64,000 bases of DNA from Paguma larvata (GCA_030068075.1 CM057844.1:16290001-16354000), one strand, 5' to 3'; shown: positions 22,632-35,079, counted from the first letter of the stretch. A program made the numbers and translations. Notes: generated by a model from the sequence alone, not told the origin.

Positions 22632-25600
22632 TTATGTTTTATCTCCCTCCCTCTCTGTGTCTTTTTTTTCTTTCCCCTCTTCCCCTCCCCCTGGTTTTTG
22701 CTTAGTCTCACCAAGTCCACCTATTCGTGGAAACATATGGTATCTGTCTTTTTCTGACTGACTTATTTCACTTAACATAATACCCTCCAGTTCCATCCAT
22801 GTTGCCACGCATGGCCAGATTTCATTTTTTCTCATTGCCACATAGTAGTCCAATGTATATATGTACCACATCTTCTTTATCCACTCGTCAGTTGATGGGC
22901 ACTTAGTTTCTTTCCATGTTTTGGCTATTGTCGAAAGTGCTGCTATGAACATTGGGGTACACGTGCTCCTATGCACAAGCAATCCTGTGTCTCTTGGGTA
23001 GATTCCTAGCAGGGCTATTGCTGGATCATAGGGTAGCTCTATTTTCATTTTTTTGAGGAACCTCCACACCGTTTTCCAGAGTGGCTGCACCAGTTTGCAT
23101 TCCCACCAACAGTGTAGGAGGGTGCCTACTTCTCCACATCCTCGCCAGCATCTATAGTTTCCTGATTTGTTTATTTTAGCCACTCTGACTGGTGTGAGGT
23201 GGTATCGCAGTGTGGTTTTGATTTGTATTTCCCTGATGATGAGTGACATTGAACATCGTTTCAAGTGTCTATTTGCCATCTGAATGTCCTCTTTGGAGAA
23301 GTGTCTATTCATATCTTCCGCCCATTTCTTCACTGGGTTGTTTGTTTTTCAGGTGTGGAGTTTGGTAAGTTCTTTATAGATTTTAGATATTAGTCCTTTA
23401 TCCGATATGTCATTTGCGATGATCTTTTCCCATTCCGTTGGTTGCCTATTCGTTTTGTTGGTTGTTTCTTTTGCTGTGCAGAAGCTTTTTATCTTGATGA
23501 AGTCCCAATAGTTCATCTTTGCTTTTAATTCCCTTGCCTTTGGTGACGTGTCAAGTAGAAAATTGGTGCGTCTTAGGTCAAAGAGGCTTTTCCCTGCTTT
23601 TTCCTCTAGGATTTTGACGGTTTCCTGTCTCACATTCAGATCTTTTATCCAATTAGAATTTATTTTTGTGAGTGGTGTAAGAAAGTGGTCTAGTTTCATT
23701 CTTTTGCAAGTTGCTGTCCAATTCTCCCAGCACCATTTGTTAAAGAGGCTGTCTTTTTTCCATTGAATACATTTTCCCGCTTTATCAAAGATTAGTTGGC
23801 CATATACTTGCGGGTCCATTTCTGAGTTTGCTATTCTATTCCTTTGGTCTATGTGTCTGTTTTTGTGCCAATACCATACAGTCTTGATGACCACCGCTTT
23901 GTAGTAGAGGTTAAAGTCTGGGATTGTGATGCCTCCCGCCTTGGTTTTATTCTTCAGTATTATTTTGGCTATTCGAGGTCTTTTGTGGTTCCATACAAAT
24001 TTTAGGATTGTTTGCTCTAGCTTTGAGAAGAATGCTGGTGCAATTTTGATTGAGATTGCATTGAATGTGTAGAGTGCTTTGGGTAGTATTGCCATTTTAA
24101 CGATATTTATTCTTCCAATCCATGAGCATGGGATGTTTTTCCATTTCCTTGTGTCTTCCTCAATTTCCTTCATAAGTTTTTTATAGTTTTCAGTGTAGAG
24201 GTCTTTCACATCTTTGGGTAGGTTTATTCCTAGGTATTTTATGGTTTTTGGTGCAATTGTGAAAGGGATTAGCTTCTTTATTTCTCTTTCTGCTGCTTCA
24301 TTGTTGGTGTATAGAAATGTCACCGATTTCTGTACATTGATTTTGTATCCTGCAACTTTGCTGAAATCATGAATCAGTTCTAGTAGGCTTTTGGTGGATT
24401 CCATCGGGTTTTCCATGTAAAGTATCATGTCATCTGCAAAAAGTGAAAGTTTGACTTCCTCCTTGCCAATCTTGATGCCTTTTATTTTGTTTTGTTGTCT
24501 GATCGCTGATGCTAAGACTTCCAGCACTATGTTAAATAGCAGTGGCGAGAGTGGACACCCCTGTCGTGTTCCTGATCTCAGGGGGAAGGCTTTCAGTTTT
24601 TCCCCATTGAGGATGATGTTAGCTGTGGGCTTTTCATATATGGCTTTTATGATGTTTAAGTATGTTCCTTCTATCCCGACTTTCTCGAGAGTTTTTATTA
24701 AGAAAGGGTGCTGTATTTTGTCAAATGCTTTTTCTGCATCTATTGACAGGATCATATGGTTCTTATCTTTTCTTTTGTTGATGTGATGTATCACGTTGAT
24801 TGATTTGCGAATATTGAACCAGCCCTGCAACCCAGGGATGAATCCTACTTGATCATGGTGGATAATTCTCTTTATGTGTTGTTGGATTCGATTTGCTAGT
24901 ATCTTACTGAAAATTTTTGCATCCATATTCATCAGGGATATTGGCCTGTAATTCTCCTTCTTTGCTGGGTCTCTATCTGGTTTGGGAATCAAAGTGATGC
25001 TGGCTTCATAGAATGAGTCCGGGAGTTTTCCTTCCGTTTCAATTTTTTGGAACAGCTTGAGGAGGATAGGAATTAACTCTGTTTTAAACGTCTGGTAAAA
25101 TTCCGCAGGAAAGCCGTCTGGTCCAGGGCTTTTATTTGCTGGGAGATTTTTGATAACTGATTCTATTTCTTCACTAGTTATGGGTCTGTTCAATTTTTCT
25201 ATTTCTTCCTGTTTGAGTTTTGGTAGCGTGTGGTTATTTAGGAAGCTGTCCATTTCTTCCAGATTGCCAAGTTTGGTGGCATATAATTTTTCATAGTATT
25301 CTCTGATGATTGCTTGTATCTCTGAGGGATTGGTTGTAATTTCTCCCTTTTCATTCACAATTTTATCTATTTGAGTTCTCTCTCTTTTCTTTTTGAGAAG
25401 CCTGGCTAGAGGTTTGTCTATTTTGTTTATTTTTTCAAAGAACCAGCTTTTGGTTTCATTGATCTGTTCCACTACCTTTTCTGTCTCCATATGGTTAATT
25501 TGTGCTCTGATCTTAGTTATTTCTCTCTTTCTGCTGGGCTTGGGTTGTTTTATTTGTTCTGCTTCTAGTTCCCTTAGGCGCGCTGTTAGAATTTGTGTTA

Positions 25601-26606
25601 TTGATTTTTCTTGTTTCTTGAGATGGGCCTGGATTGCAATATATTTCCCTCTCAGGACTGCTTTTGCTGCGTCCCAGAGTGTTTGGATTGTTGTATTTTC
25701 ATTTTCATTTGTTTCCATGTATTTTTTAATTTCTTCTCTGATGGCTTGGTTGACCCAGTCATCTTTTAGTAGGTTATTTCTTAGCCGCCATGTTCTTGGA
25801 TATTTTCCAGGCTTTCTCCTGTGGTTGATTTCAAGTTTCAAAGCATTGTGGTCTGACAGTGTACACGGTATGATCTCAATTCTTTTATATTTATTCAGAG
25901 CTTCCCTGTGCCCCAGAATGTGATCTATCTTGGAAAATGTACCGTGTGCAGTTGAGAAGAACGTAAATTCCTTTGCTTCTGGATGAAGGACCCTAAAGAT
26001 GTCTGTGAGGCCCATCTGTTCTAATGTGTCGTTCAGGGCTATTGTTTCTGTGGAGATTTTCTGATTTGTGGATCTATCCAATGCTGAGAGTAGAGTGTTG
26101 AGATCCCCTGCTATTAGGACATTTTTATCAATGAGGTTGCTAATGTTTGTAATTAGTTGTTTTACAAATTTGGGTGCCCCCGAATTCGGTGCGTAGATAC
26201 TTACAATTGTTAGCTCTTCCTGCTGGATGGTCCCTGAGACTATTATATAATGTCCTTCTTCATCTCTTATTACATCGTTCATTTTAAAGTCTAATTTGTC
26301 TGATATAAGTGTGGCTACTCCGGCTTTCTTCTGCCTTCCAGTAGCATGGTAGATAGTTTTCCATCCCCTCACTTTCAATCTGAAGGTGTCTTCAGGTTTA
26401 AGATGAGTTTCTTGAAGACAGCACATAGATGGGTCTTGTTTTTTAATCCATTCTGTTATCCTGTGTCTTTTGATTGGCGCATTTAGTCCATTTACATTCA
26501 GTGTTAATATTGAAAAATATGGGCTTACAGTCACTGTATTATCTGTAGGTTTCATGATTGTAAGGCTGTCCCTGGCAGTTTGTGTTCTTTGCAGGTTTGC
26601 CTTCAT
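22632..26606 (-). pseudogene. L1 ORF2: L1 ORF2 (endonuclease-reverse transcriptase), one in-frame stop
   Basis: ORF2p nicks target DNA and reverse-transcribes L1 RNA at the nick. The first segment (26606-23349) encodes 1085 residues: an apurinic-type endonuclease near the N-terminus ([21 protein letters not shown] and [10 protein letters not shown] motifs) and a reverse transcriptase with the FADDM catalytic motif. A TGA at 23349-23351 ends it. The same frame continues without further stops to 22632. The part beyond the stop carries the cysteine-rich C-terminal motif, seen as CWRGC then HCWWEC (CX3CX7HX4C), so the truncated product would lack it. Total length is about 1324 codons, against roughly 1275 in human L1. 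The first ATG (26606) overlaps the TGA in the unshifted ORF1 frame. An internal ATG at 26555 gives an N-terminus closer to the human one. Clearly L1 ORF2, probably non-functional alone. Confidence 0.96.
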
Positions 26607-26658
26607 AGAATGCCCCTCAGGATCTCTTGCAGTGCCGGCTTATTTGTGATAACTTCTT

Positions 26659-27495
26659 TCAGTTTTTGTTTGTTGGGAAAACCTTGATCTCTCCTTCTAT
26701 TCTGAATGACAGGTTAGCCAGATACAGAATTCTTGGTTGCAGGTCCTTCTTGCTCATCACATTGAAGATATCCTGCCATTCCTTTCTGGCTTGCCAAGTT
26801 TCTGTAGATAAGTCTGCTACTACCCTTATAGGTCTCCCTTTGTATGTTAGGGTTCTTTTGTCCCTGGCTGCTTTCAGGATTCTCTCCCTATCTTTGTATT
26901 TTGCCAGCTTCACTATGATGTGCCGTGCAGAAGGTCTATTCAAGTTACGTCTGAGGGGAGTTCTCTGTGCCTCTTGGATTTCCATGCCCTTTTCCTTCCT
27001 CATGTTGGTGAAGTTCTCAGCAATGATTTGTTCAAGAACCCCTTCGACTCCTTTCTCTCTCTCTTCTTCCTCTGGGACTCCTATGATACGGATATTGTTT
27101 CTTTTGAGTTCATCGCTCAGCTCTCGAATTCTCCTTTCCTGTTCCTGGATCAGCTTCTCTCTCTTTTTATCTGCTTCCTCTTTTTCAATGATTTTGTCTC
27201 CTAAGGCACTAACTCTTTCCTCTACCTCTTCAATCCGTGCTGTGGCTGCTTCCAGTTTCCCCTGTATTTCTTCTAATTTCTTCTTTAATTCTTCCTGCCC
27301 GTTTTTAAGGTCCTTGAACTCTGCCGCGCGGGACCCCTTGCATTCTTCTAAGCTTTTTTCAAGGCCAGCGATTAGTTTTATGATTGTCATTCTATATTCA
27401 AGTTCTGTTATGTTGCTTATATCTGTTTTCATTAATTCTTGAGCTGTCACTGCTTCTTGTAGATTCTTTTGAGGAGAATTCTTCCGTCTCTTCAT
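26659..27495 (-). pseudogene. L1 ORF1: L1 ORF1 (RNA-binding chaperone), C-terminal frameshift
   Basis: ORF1p coats L1 RNA as trimers and acts as a nucleic-acid chaperone. The open frame is 278 codons. Residues about 40-140 are a strongly charged coiled coil (EELKKKLEEIQGKLEAA region). An RRM-like segment (NNIRIIGVPE) and the conserved C-terminal domain (RPSARHIIVKLAKYKDRERI) follow. The start at 27495 has A at -3. The frame ends early: around 26672-26677 it runs into a TGA (26659-26661), whereas the reading frame one base over continues about 20 more codons to a TGA at 26603-26605, overlapping the ORF2 ATG. This is best explained by a 1-bp deletion. It changes only the final residues, so partial RNA-binding activity cannot be excluded. 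Lengths near 280-340 residues are usual for mammalian ORF1p. Confidence 0.93.
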
Positions 27496-29349
27496 TTTGG
27501 CTGGATGTGTTTTGGGTTGTTTCTTGAAGTTGCCCTGGAAAGGAAAACAGACTGACAGACAAACAGAAAACAGAAATACTCAAACGTACTAACAAATGAT
27601 ACAGACAAGCGGTTCACAACAGCAAAAAGAATAACAAATGACACTCTGAGGACAATGTCCTAAAATACCAGCTACACGGTAAGGACAGGGTGTGTACTGT
27701 GCTGGTGGCAGAGCGTCTACAGAGAAAATAATGACAGTTCCGGGGGAAAGAAGGAAATGGTCTTTGCCCGGGTAGAGTGGCTAAAGAGCTTAATCCAGAA
27801 TGAGAGAAATCAGAATAAGGACGGTTACAAGGAAAAAGGAATGAAGACAGAAATTGCTCGGGTGAAATTATGTGGCCTGGTTATTCCAGAGAGAGAATAA
27901 GGGAAGTACAGAAGGAGATGAAAAACATCCCTTTAGAGAGTGGAATAAGATTTTGTTTAAGTCAGCCAGGCCTCTGGATAGTCAGCTCAGGAGTGGGGAT
28001 CAGTAAGAAGAATAACGGGGAGCATCTATTTTAAAAAGAAATGACCTGGAGTTACTCCAGGCAGCGGTCTGGACTTGGCCTCTGTAGCTCCCGCGGAGAA
28101 GTGTCACTCCTGCGCAGATGGGCGTGGTTTAGTGTAGGCGGGAGTTCTCCACTGAGGCAGGGATGGCTCTGGGAGTGACTTCCTGGGGCTGGTGCTTGTG
28201 GGCCCGTAAGACAACAATGGCGTCCCTTCTGTCCTTTGTTCCCAGTCCCAGGGCTTCCACTCGCCCCCTTGTTTGTATCCTTACTCCGCTATGGGTACCG
28301 GCGCAGTGCGGTCCACTGGAAGGTGGGCGCCTGCCTGCTTGCCACCCCCCAACCTTCTGCAAATGTGTCAGGGTTAGAGGTGCTCCACAGGTGACTGAGG
28401 GCACCCCCGGCAGCCGGTCGCGCTGAGGGCTCCCCGCTCGCCTGGCCGGGGCGACTTGTGCGCACTCCCCACTCAGGCGACCCCGGTAGCTGGCAGTCCC
28501 AGCGTTTGATCGCACCCCACAGGGCCCTCCGCGGCAACTAGCGCCTGATCCGGGGTCCGGCGGGCAGCGGCAATTGTCCCCGGTCACCGGCTCTCCAGGG
28601 GATGGTGGCGCGACTGGCGCACAATCCCTGTTGAGGTGGTCCCAGCGATGCAGCGGTCCCAGCAGTTTTTCGCTTTCCACCGGGCGCCCCAGCGGCGACT
28701 AGCGCGCACTCCCCGTTCCGCCAGCAGCAGCGTGGCGGTCCAGCGGTTTTTTGCTTCCCACCGAGTGCGGTGGCGACTAGGCGCACTCCCTGCTCCCGGC
28801 AGCTGCCTGCGATCCCGCGGTTGTTTGCTCAGGGGGCCGGAGGCAGCAGCGGTGCCTGGTGCGCACTCCCCGCTCCAGCGATAGCAGCAGCAGAGGTCCC
28901 GCTATTGCTCCCTCCTCACGCTGCTGGCGGCTAAGCAACTCTGGGCCGGGCGGGCTGACTGTGCCTCGGTCCGAGGTCCAGCACAAGGAGAGTTCTGCTG
29001 GGTTCTGCTGTTAGACACAGAGCTTCTCCTCCTAAGCCCTGTCTTTAGGGGCTGGATGTTGGTGGACTCCCCCTCTCTGTAGCTCTCCTTCGGATGTTGG
29101 GGACTTTCCCCGCTGTCCCCGGCTCACCCCCCCCCCCCCTCAGCTCAGTTTCCCGAGTTCGTTTTGTCCGTTCTCGGTTAGACTCACGGTCTTAGGGCGT
29201 TGTCTATGTTTCTTGCGTTCCTTGTAAGCTGCTACACCTTTTCTGCCAGGTTCTTGGAGTTGAGAATCTCTCTGTTTCGATCCCTCTCAATTCAAAAAAA
29301 CAAGGGAAACTTTGGTCCTCCCTACTCCTCCGCCATCTTGGTCCCCCTC
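27496..29349 (-). promoter_or_regulatory. L1 5' UTR / internal promoter region
   Basis: GC-rich region of about 1.85 kb upstream of ORF1 that should hold the internal RNA polymerase II promoter. Between about 28,440 and 28,900 it contains degenerate tandem units, each with a GCGCACTCCC-type block (near 28,459, 28,713, 28,780 and 28,860). A C-run of about 14 lies at 29,127-29,140. Open frames on both strands here (for example 28129-28680) follow from GC richness and have no domain. Confidence 0.85.
29330..29342 (-). promoter_or_regulatory. YY1 motif at the L1 5' end
   Basis: On the L1 sense strand it reads ACCAAGATGGCGG, within the first 20 bases of the element. In human L1 a YY1 site at the same place fixes the transcription start. 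Its presence supports a complete 5' end. Confidence 0.85.
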
Positions 29350-29360
29350 CTCTCTGTATT

Positions 29361-29404
29361 ATTTTTACAATTTTTCTGTAAATCTAAAATTATTTCAAAA
29401 TGAA
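29361..29404 (+). mobile_element. Old L1 3' UTR, continuation after young L1
   Basis: Short remainder 'acaatttttctgtaaatc' through an A-rich end. It continues the old element interrupted at 22480. Confidence 0.7.
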
Positions 29405-30139
29405 ACTTTGTACGCTTTTATATGTATGTGTATGTTTTAAACATTAGTTTTCTCTGTCTTAGAGTTTCATCCTATATTTGTGTTAGCTCTGTTTCTTTAC
29501 TGTTACAAGGAAAGAAAAAACTCTTCGGTTTGTTTTTTTATGTCCCTCAAGCAAAGTCCACATTTGTGCTTTAAGAGTAACAACAGCAACCAAACACTGA
29601 GATCTTCTAAATAGGTGTTATCCATAAGTGTGTAGCAAATTTTCCTGCCCACACTAGAGAACTAAGAAAGAGGTTAGAGTTAAGAGTTTTTAGGGCCACC
29701 TTGATGTTCTATCAATTTTTTGGAAACTGATTTAACAAATAATGGAAAACATTACCCATCTCTCACTGAGTGGGGCAAACTCCAGCCTTTCCCTGAGTGC
29801 TCTGCACAGTGGGTGGTGTTGCATCAGTGGCTGTTTTGGGAGAGGGTTGGAGCTAAGGAAATGAAGAAGTTGAAGAGAAGACAGAAGCCCCTGGGGGAGG
29901 AGTGGAAAATCTTCACCTCATCATCCTATTTGGTAGCTCCACTTGGTGGCTCCAAAAGCCACCTATGCTGTTAGGTTTTGGTATTTACTACTGTGCTTTG
30001 ACTAACTCCCTTGCTCTCCAGTAGTTAAGCATCTCTCACTTAGCATCTCCTGAGGGCAGTCGTCCATTTAGGGGGCAGTCAGAGCACTATTTATCTTTGT
30101 TATAAATGGGTCAAGATGTAAATACCTGTAAATTTACCT
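29405..30139. other. Intergenic, no recognised gene
   Basis: An 84-codon open frame at 29720-29974 (+) has no domain. Otherwise unassigned. Confidence 0.5.
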
Positions 30140-30560
30140 GCCAGGGTTTTTAACCCCATGCAATTTTGCTGCTCACCACCCCCCCAACTCCAGGAATATT
30201 TGACAATGTTTGGAGATGTTTTAAAAAGTTTTTTTTAAGTTTATTTATTTTTGAAAGAGAGCATGAGTGAGGGAGGAGCAGAAATAGAGGGAGACACAGA
30301 ATCAAGGCAAGCTCCAGGCTCTGAGCTGTCAGCACACAACATGACACAAGGCTTGAACTCACGAACCATGAGATCATGCTTAATGGACTGAGCCACTCAG
30401 GCGCCCCTGGAGATATTTTTGATTGCCAGAACTGGGAGGTGGTACCAGAAGAGATCAAGGAGGTTGATAAACTTCCTACAATGCATAGAACACCCCCTCA
30501 CAAAAAGGATTACCTGAAAAATGTCAATATTGTTGAATACCCTAACGACATAGGTTTAGT
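30140..30560 (+). mobile_element. MER20-type hAT DNA transposon remnant, split by a SINE
   Basis: Left part 'caattttgctgctcacc' and 'tttgacaatgtttggagatg'. The right part, after the SINE, reads 'ttttgattgccagaactggg', 'cctacaatgcatagaaca' and 'aatgtcaatattgttga'. The order matches the ancient non-autonomous element I know as MER20. The subfamily name is from memory. Confidence 0.75.
30223..30407 (-). mobile_element. CAN-SINE with internal deletion
   Basis: Flanks tggagatgtttt (30211-30222) / tggagatatttt (30408-30419). About 20 bp between 'gagatcatg' and 'cttaatggactgag' is missing compared with other copies. Confidence 0.92.
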
Positions 30561-30623
30561 TGTCTTCAGGAACTAGGTAAAGAATTGTATCAGAGTTCTC
30601 TAGTTCTAAAACCAGTCTGTATC

Positions 30624-31599
<976 letters not shown>

Positions 31600-32165
31600 G
31601 TTTTTGTTTTTAATATTCATTTTTTAATTGTGGTAAAATATACATAACAAAAGTTGCCCTGTCATTTCGAAGTGTCCAATTCAGTGCCATTGGTCACACG
31701 CTCCAAGCTGTACAACAATGACCATTATCTAAAATCCAAATTTTTCTGTCACTCCACCAGAAACTCTAAGCATTAAATAATAACACCCATCCCTTCATCC
31801 TCAGCCCCTGGTAACCTCTAATATACTTTCTGTCCCTATGAATTTGTCTCTTGTCAATATTGCATAAAAGTGGAACCTTACAAAATTTGTGCTTTTGTGT
31901 CTGTCTTATTTCACTTAGGTTAATGTTTTTAAAGTTCGTCTATGTTGTACCATGTAACAGAACTCCACTCCTTTTATGGCCAAATAATAAATGTGGATGT
32001 ACCACATTTGCCTATCCGTTTATCTATGAATAAATGGACCGTTTCTACCTTTTGGCTATTTCAATCATGTTTTTGTGACCATTCACACAGAAGTAACTGT
32101 TTTAGTCCCTATTTTAAATGTTTTGGATATATACCAATGAGTGTAATTGCTGGGTCGTACACACA
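31600..32165 (-). mobile_element. Old L1 3' end, antisense
   Basis: Text such as 'tggtaaaatatacataaca', 'gtgtccaattcagtgcc', 'gtctcttgtcaatattgc' and 'tgtaattgctgggtcgta' follows the antisense L1M-class 3' end. Confidence 0.75.
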
Positions 32166-32289
32166 CACAGAGAAAACATTCTTAGCATTTTAATTGGATG
32201 CATATATTTTACAGAAGTATGGAAAGTGGGTGCACGGTTATTTCAATGTTATCTGCAGATATATTAAAGCATTTATGAATTTCTGGGAT

Positions 32290-32545
32290 TCATTATTTTT
32301 AAATAATTTTAATATTTTAATTTTAAGTTATTTATTTATTTGTTTACTTATTTATTTATTTTACTTTAAGAAAGAGAGAGGTGGGGGAGGGGCAGAGAGA
32401 GAGAGAAAGAGAGAGAATCCCAAGCAGGTTCCATGCTGTCAGCACAGAATCCTACATGGGGCTCAAGCTCACAAACTGTGAGATCATGATCTGAGCTGAA
32501 ATCAATACTCAGGCACTTAAACGACCAACCCACCCAGGCACCTCT
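32290..32545 (-). mobile_element. CAN-SINE with expanded ATTT tail
   Basis: The T-rich tail is expanded to TTATTTATTTGTTTAC-like repeats (32,328-32,362), followed by a long GA body and a diverged head ending CACCCAGGCACCTC. Confidence 0.88.
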
Positions 32546-33584
32546 CTATTCTCCTTTAGTAATAAATATTTTTCATAGTACGATAGTAAAATATTACTTG
32601 TATTACACTTTAAAGCAGCTTGTGACACATCAATGATCAATGCAATGACACAAGGATCAACACTTGGCATGAAGTACGGTCACTTAGGTCTGGTATCAGC
32701 CCTCCTTGTCACCTCTTTGAAATTCACCTCTTTGAAAATAATGCCTGAGATAGTGGGTGGTGGTCGGTGCATAATCCTGACAGAGATTGACCTGTCACCA
32801 TAGTGGAAGTTCAGGGACATCCAAGAAGAAATTCAGCACAGAGACACATAAAGACTGGGGAAATGTAAGAGTAATACAGGATGACAGGATAATAATATTA
32901 ATGGCCTTTAATTATATCCCATAGGTCATTGTCTGCTCTGCTTGTGGAAGGAAAAAAAAAAAAAGCCCTACCATCAGCACAAAATATTAGGGTGAATATG
33001 AGGCTCACCTCCAGGAACCTTAACCACCTTCCATGTCATACCAACTCTGCTCTGGCTCATGTCCCCTTCCTGGGGCTGATAGTCTCTTGTCCCATGAATG
33101 CTGGAATCTTCCTCATGGCCACCACAAAGCAGCCAGGCAGGCCCATCTGGAGTTCTGACTCCTCCAGCCACCTGAAGGTTTCAATAAGATTTCATGCCTC
33201 AGAGCTTGGGGTATGGCTTCCTAAGAGGCAGCTGCAATAGCCAAATGATGCCTCTTGGCAGCATGGCAGGTTATATTCCACTGATACACACTTTAACCAG
33301 TGGGAAAGAGACATGTGAAGCCCAGTCTATGTATTACCTCCCCTTTCTTCCTCCGAGGGACTGGTCTGATGCATAGATTCTCTTTTCGACAATCCAGGAT
33401 ATCCCATGCCAGGTAGATACATCTGTCGATTATCATGGCTTTCTATCTCCTTGCGCCTCACGTCTCTTCTTTATCTTAACTGCTCCAGATTCTCACCGCC
33501 TTCCCTGCCCCCTCCCGCCCCCAAATTAAGGATCACTGCTTTCAACCTGGCCTCAGGCTCTGTTTTCTGGGGGATGTGGGCTGA
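32546..33584. other. Intergenic, unassigned
   Basis: GC content rises at 33,000-33,560 and overlapping open frames occur on both strands (for example 32929-33240 +), but no domain was recognised. An old LTR-type repeat is possible and unproven. Confidence 0.35.
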
Positions 33585-33705
33585 AATGATTGGCATGATA
33601 TCCCTGTTTTACAGATGAGGATAATATTAGTAAAACTCAGAGAATTTGAATAACTTTGAGGTGACATAAATAGCAAGTGGCAGGCCAAATCCAGCCCAAA
33701 TACTA
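33585..33705 (+). repeat. MIR fragment
   Basis: 'cctgttttacagatgagg' followed by 'aaatagcaagtggcagg' matches the MIR core and tail order. Confidence 0.7.
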
Positions 33706-34249
33706 GGTCTGTAGCATACTACATCTGCATCTGAGAAAGATTAGTTATGTCTTGCAAAGACAGTAAAGTGACAAAGACAGGACTATCGTGGTAATGTTCT
33801 GAAGCCTAGTTATTACTTTAGAAAGCACAGGAAAATACAATGGTTGAACTTAAAAATGGAAATACCATTAATACATTCAGAAAGAAAAATTCACTAATAA
33901 GTGTCTGAAGGAAAAAAAAATAGGCTGTTTTTAGGCAGAACACCAAAACCAAACACAAGGATCTGTACTGTTCCTAGCCAAAGGATTTTAATCTTATTAC
34001 ACTCTCTTCCCAATCTTCCCCGTGCCAAATGTTCCATTACCAAAATTAAACTGGCAACGTGTAAGTATAACATAAAAGCATTTTCTATGAATGTGGACAA
34101 AATAAGAATCCAGATATATCACATTGTACTAGTTATAAACCGCACGTTTCTCATTTATCACTTTTGTGATTTGTGTTTAAAACATAATTTTTAACTGATA
34201 ATACATTCATATGGACCAAAAGGATATTCAGTTTAAAATCTCCACTTTG

Positions 34250-34770
34250 TTCCCAGCTATTTAACTTCCCTAAGACAGTGGAGTATATCCTTCTGGGAGG
34301 AAGAAGTTAAATTAACTCCTTGAAATCTACTTAGTCCTTGACAGGGGACATGCACTGAAGGGAAGGGCAGGGGACCTGGTCTAACTTCTGGCATCTGGAC
34401 CTCCATGTATAAATAGACTTCCTGATATTTGTTTGAGGCATTTCTCAAACAGGTTTTTAGCAGGCAGTCCCTGGCTAAGGATAGCCTATGGTAAACAGAG
34501 CCTATAGTCACTGAGGTGGGCCTTCTGGGTAATTATCAGGTAGGATATACCTGGGTATAAAATAGAGATGTATCATAATTAAATGCTCCCACTGTGGGAG
34601 GTGATTCTGTGAATGACACAGAGAGAGAGCGTTTCTAGATGATGGGGTGTCAGCCTGCGTAACTTCACAGACCTCTCTCTGCTTTGTCTGAGCATTTTGA
34701 TCGTGTGGGCCCTTGTCATTCTTAATAAAGCTTGATCCTGAGAAATATCTCTGTGATTCATGGAAGTCTA
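34250..34770 (+). other. Candidate old LTR-like segment
   Basis: A TATAAAA box at 34,556 and an AATAAA signal at 34,722, followed by a short T/G-rich stretch, are spaced as in an LTR. The family was not recognised and no second copy is in the window. 33706-34249 holds nothing recognised. Confidence 0.3.
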
Positions 34771-35079
34771 TGTGTTACCTCATCTTTTAAAGAACTCCTA
34801 GGCATATACACAATGCATATTTCTATTCTAACATTTTTTTATACCAATGTAGTATATGACACTTACTGTTCTTAGCTGGATTTTTTCTATTAATTTGAAA
34901 ATCCAAAAATAAAAAGCAAAGCAAAAAAAAAAAAAAAAAGGACAAAAATGGAGGGGATCTCTTACAATTCCACCAAAATCTGTTTGTTGTGTTGTTTTTA
35001 CGTTTTTTGCATTGAGTAAGTCTTGGGGAAAAGAATGGAATAAACAAACACAAGCTGCATTTACAGGGGTGGATAGAAA

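Larger units (their letters stand above)
22481..29349 (-). mobile_element. L1: Full-length, near-intact carnivore L1 retrotransposon
   Basis: A non-LTR retrotransposon of about 6.87 kb. In L1 orientation (right to left): a 5' end beginning GGGGGACCAAGATGGCGG, a GC-rich 5' UTR of about 1.85 kb, ORF1 (27495-26659), ORF2 (26606-22632), a 3' UTR of about 140 bp with a polypurine tract, and a poly(A) tail. The target duplication ctctctgtatt lies at 22470-22480 and 29350-29360, and the nick TATT/AT is close to the L1 endonuclease preference. The host site is the 3' UTR of an older L1, whose text continues without loss across the insertion. Two coding lesions were seen: one in-frame stop in ORF2 and one frameshift near the end of ORF1. 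Full length with few lesions implies a recent insertion. As it stands this copy probably cannot mobilise itself. Confidence 0.97.

Noticed and set aside
26627..27442. 271-codon open frame on the plus strand opposite L1 ORF1
   Set aside because: It mirrors the coiled-coil coding sequence of ORF1: purine-rich codons give few stops on the opposite strand. No domain and no known antisense L1 protein at this position.
28129..28986. Several 65-180-codon frames on both strands of the L1 5' UTR
   Set aside because: GC richness removes stop codons. None has a recognisable domain or good start context, and the primate antisense ORF0 is not known to be shared with carnivores.
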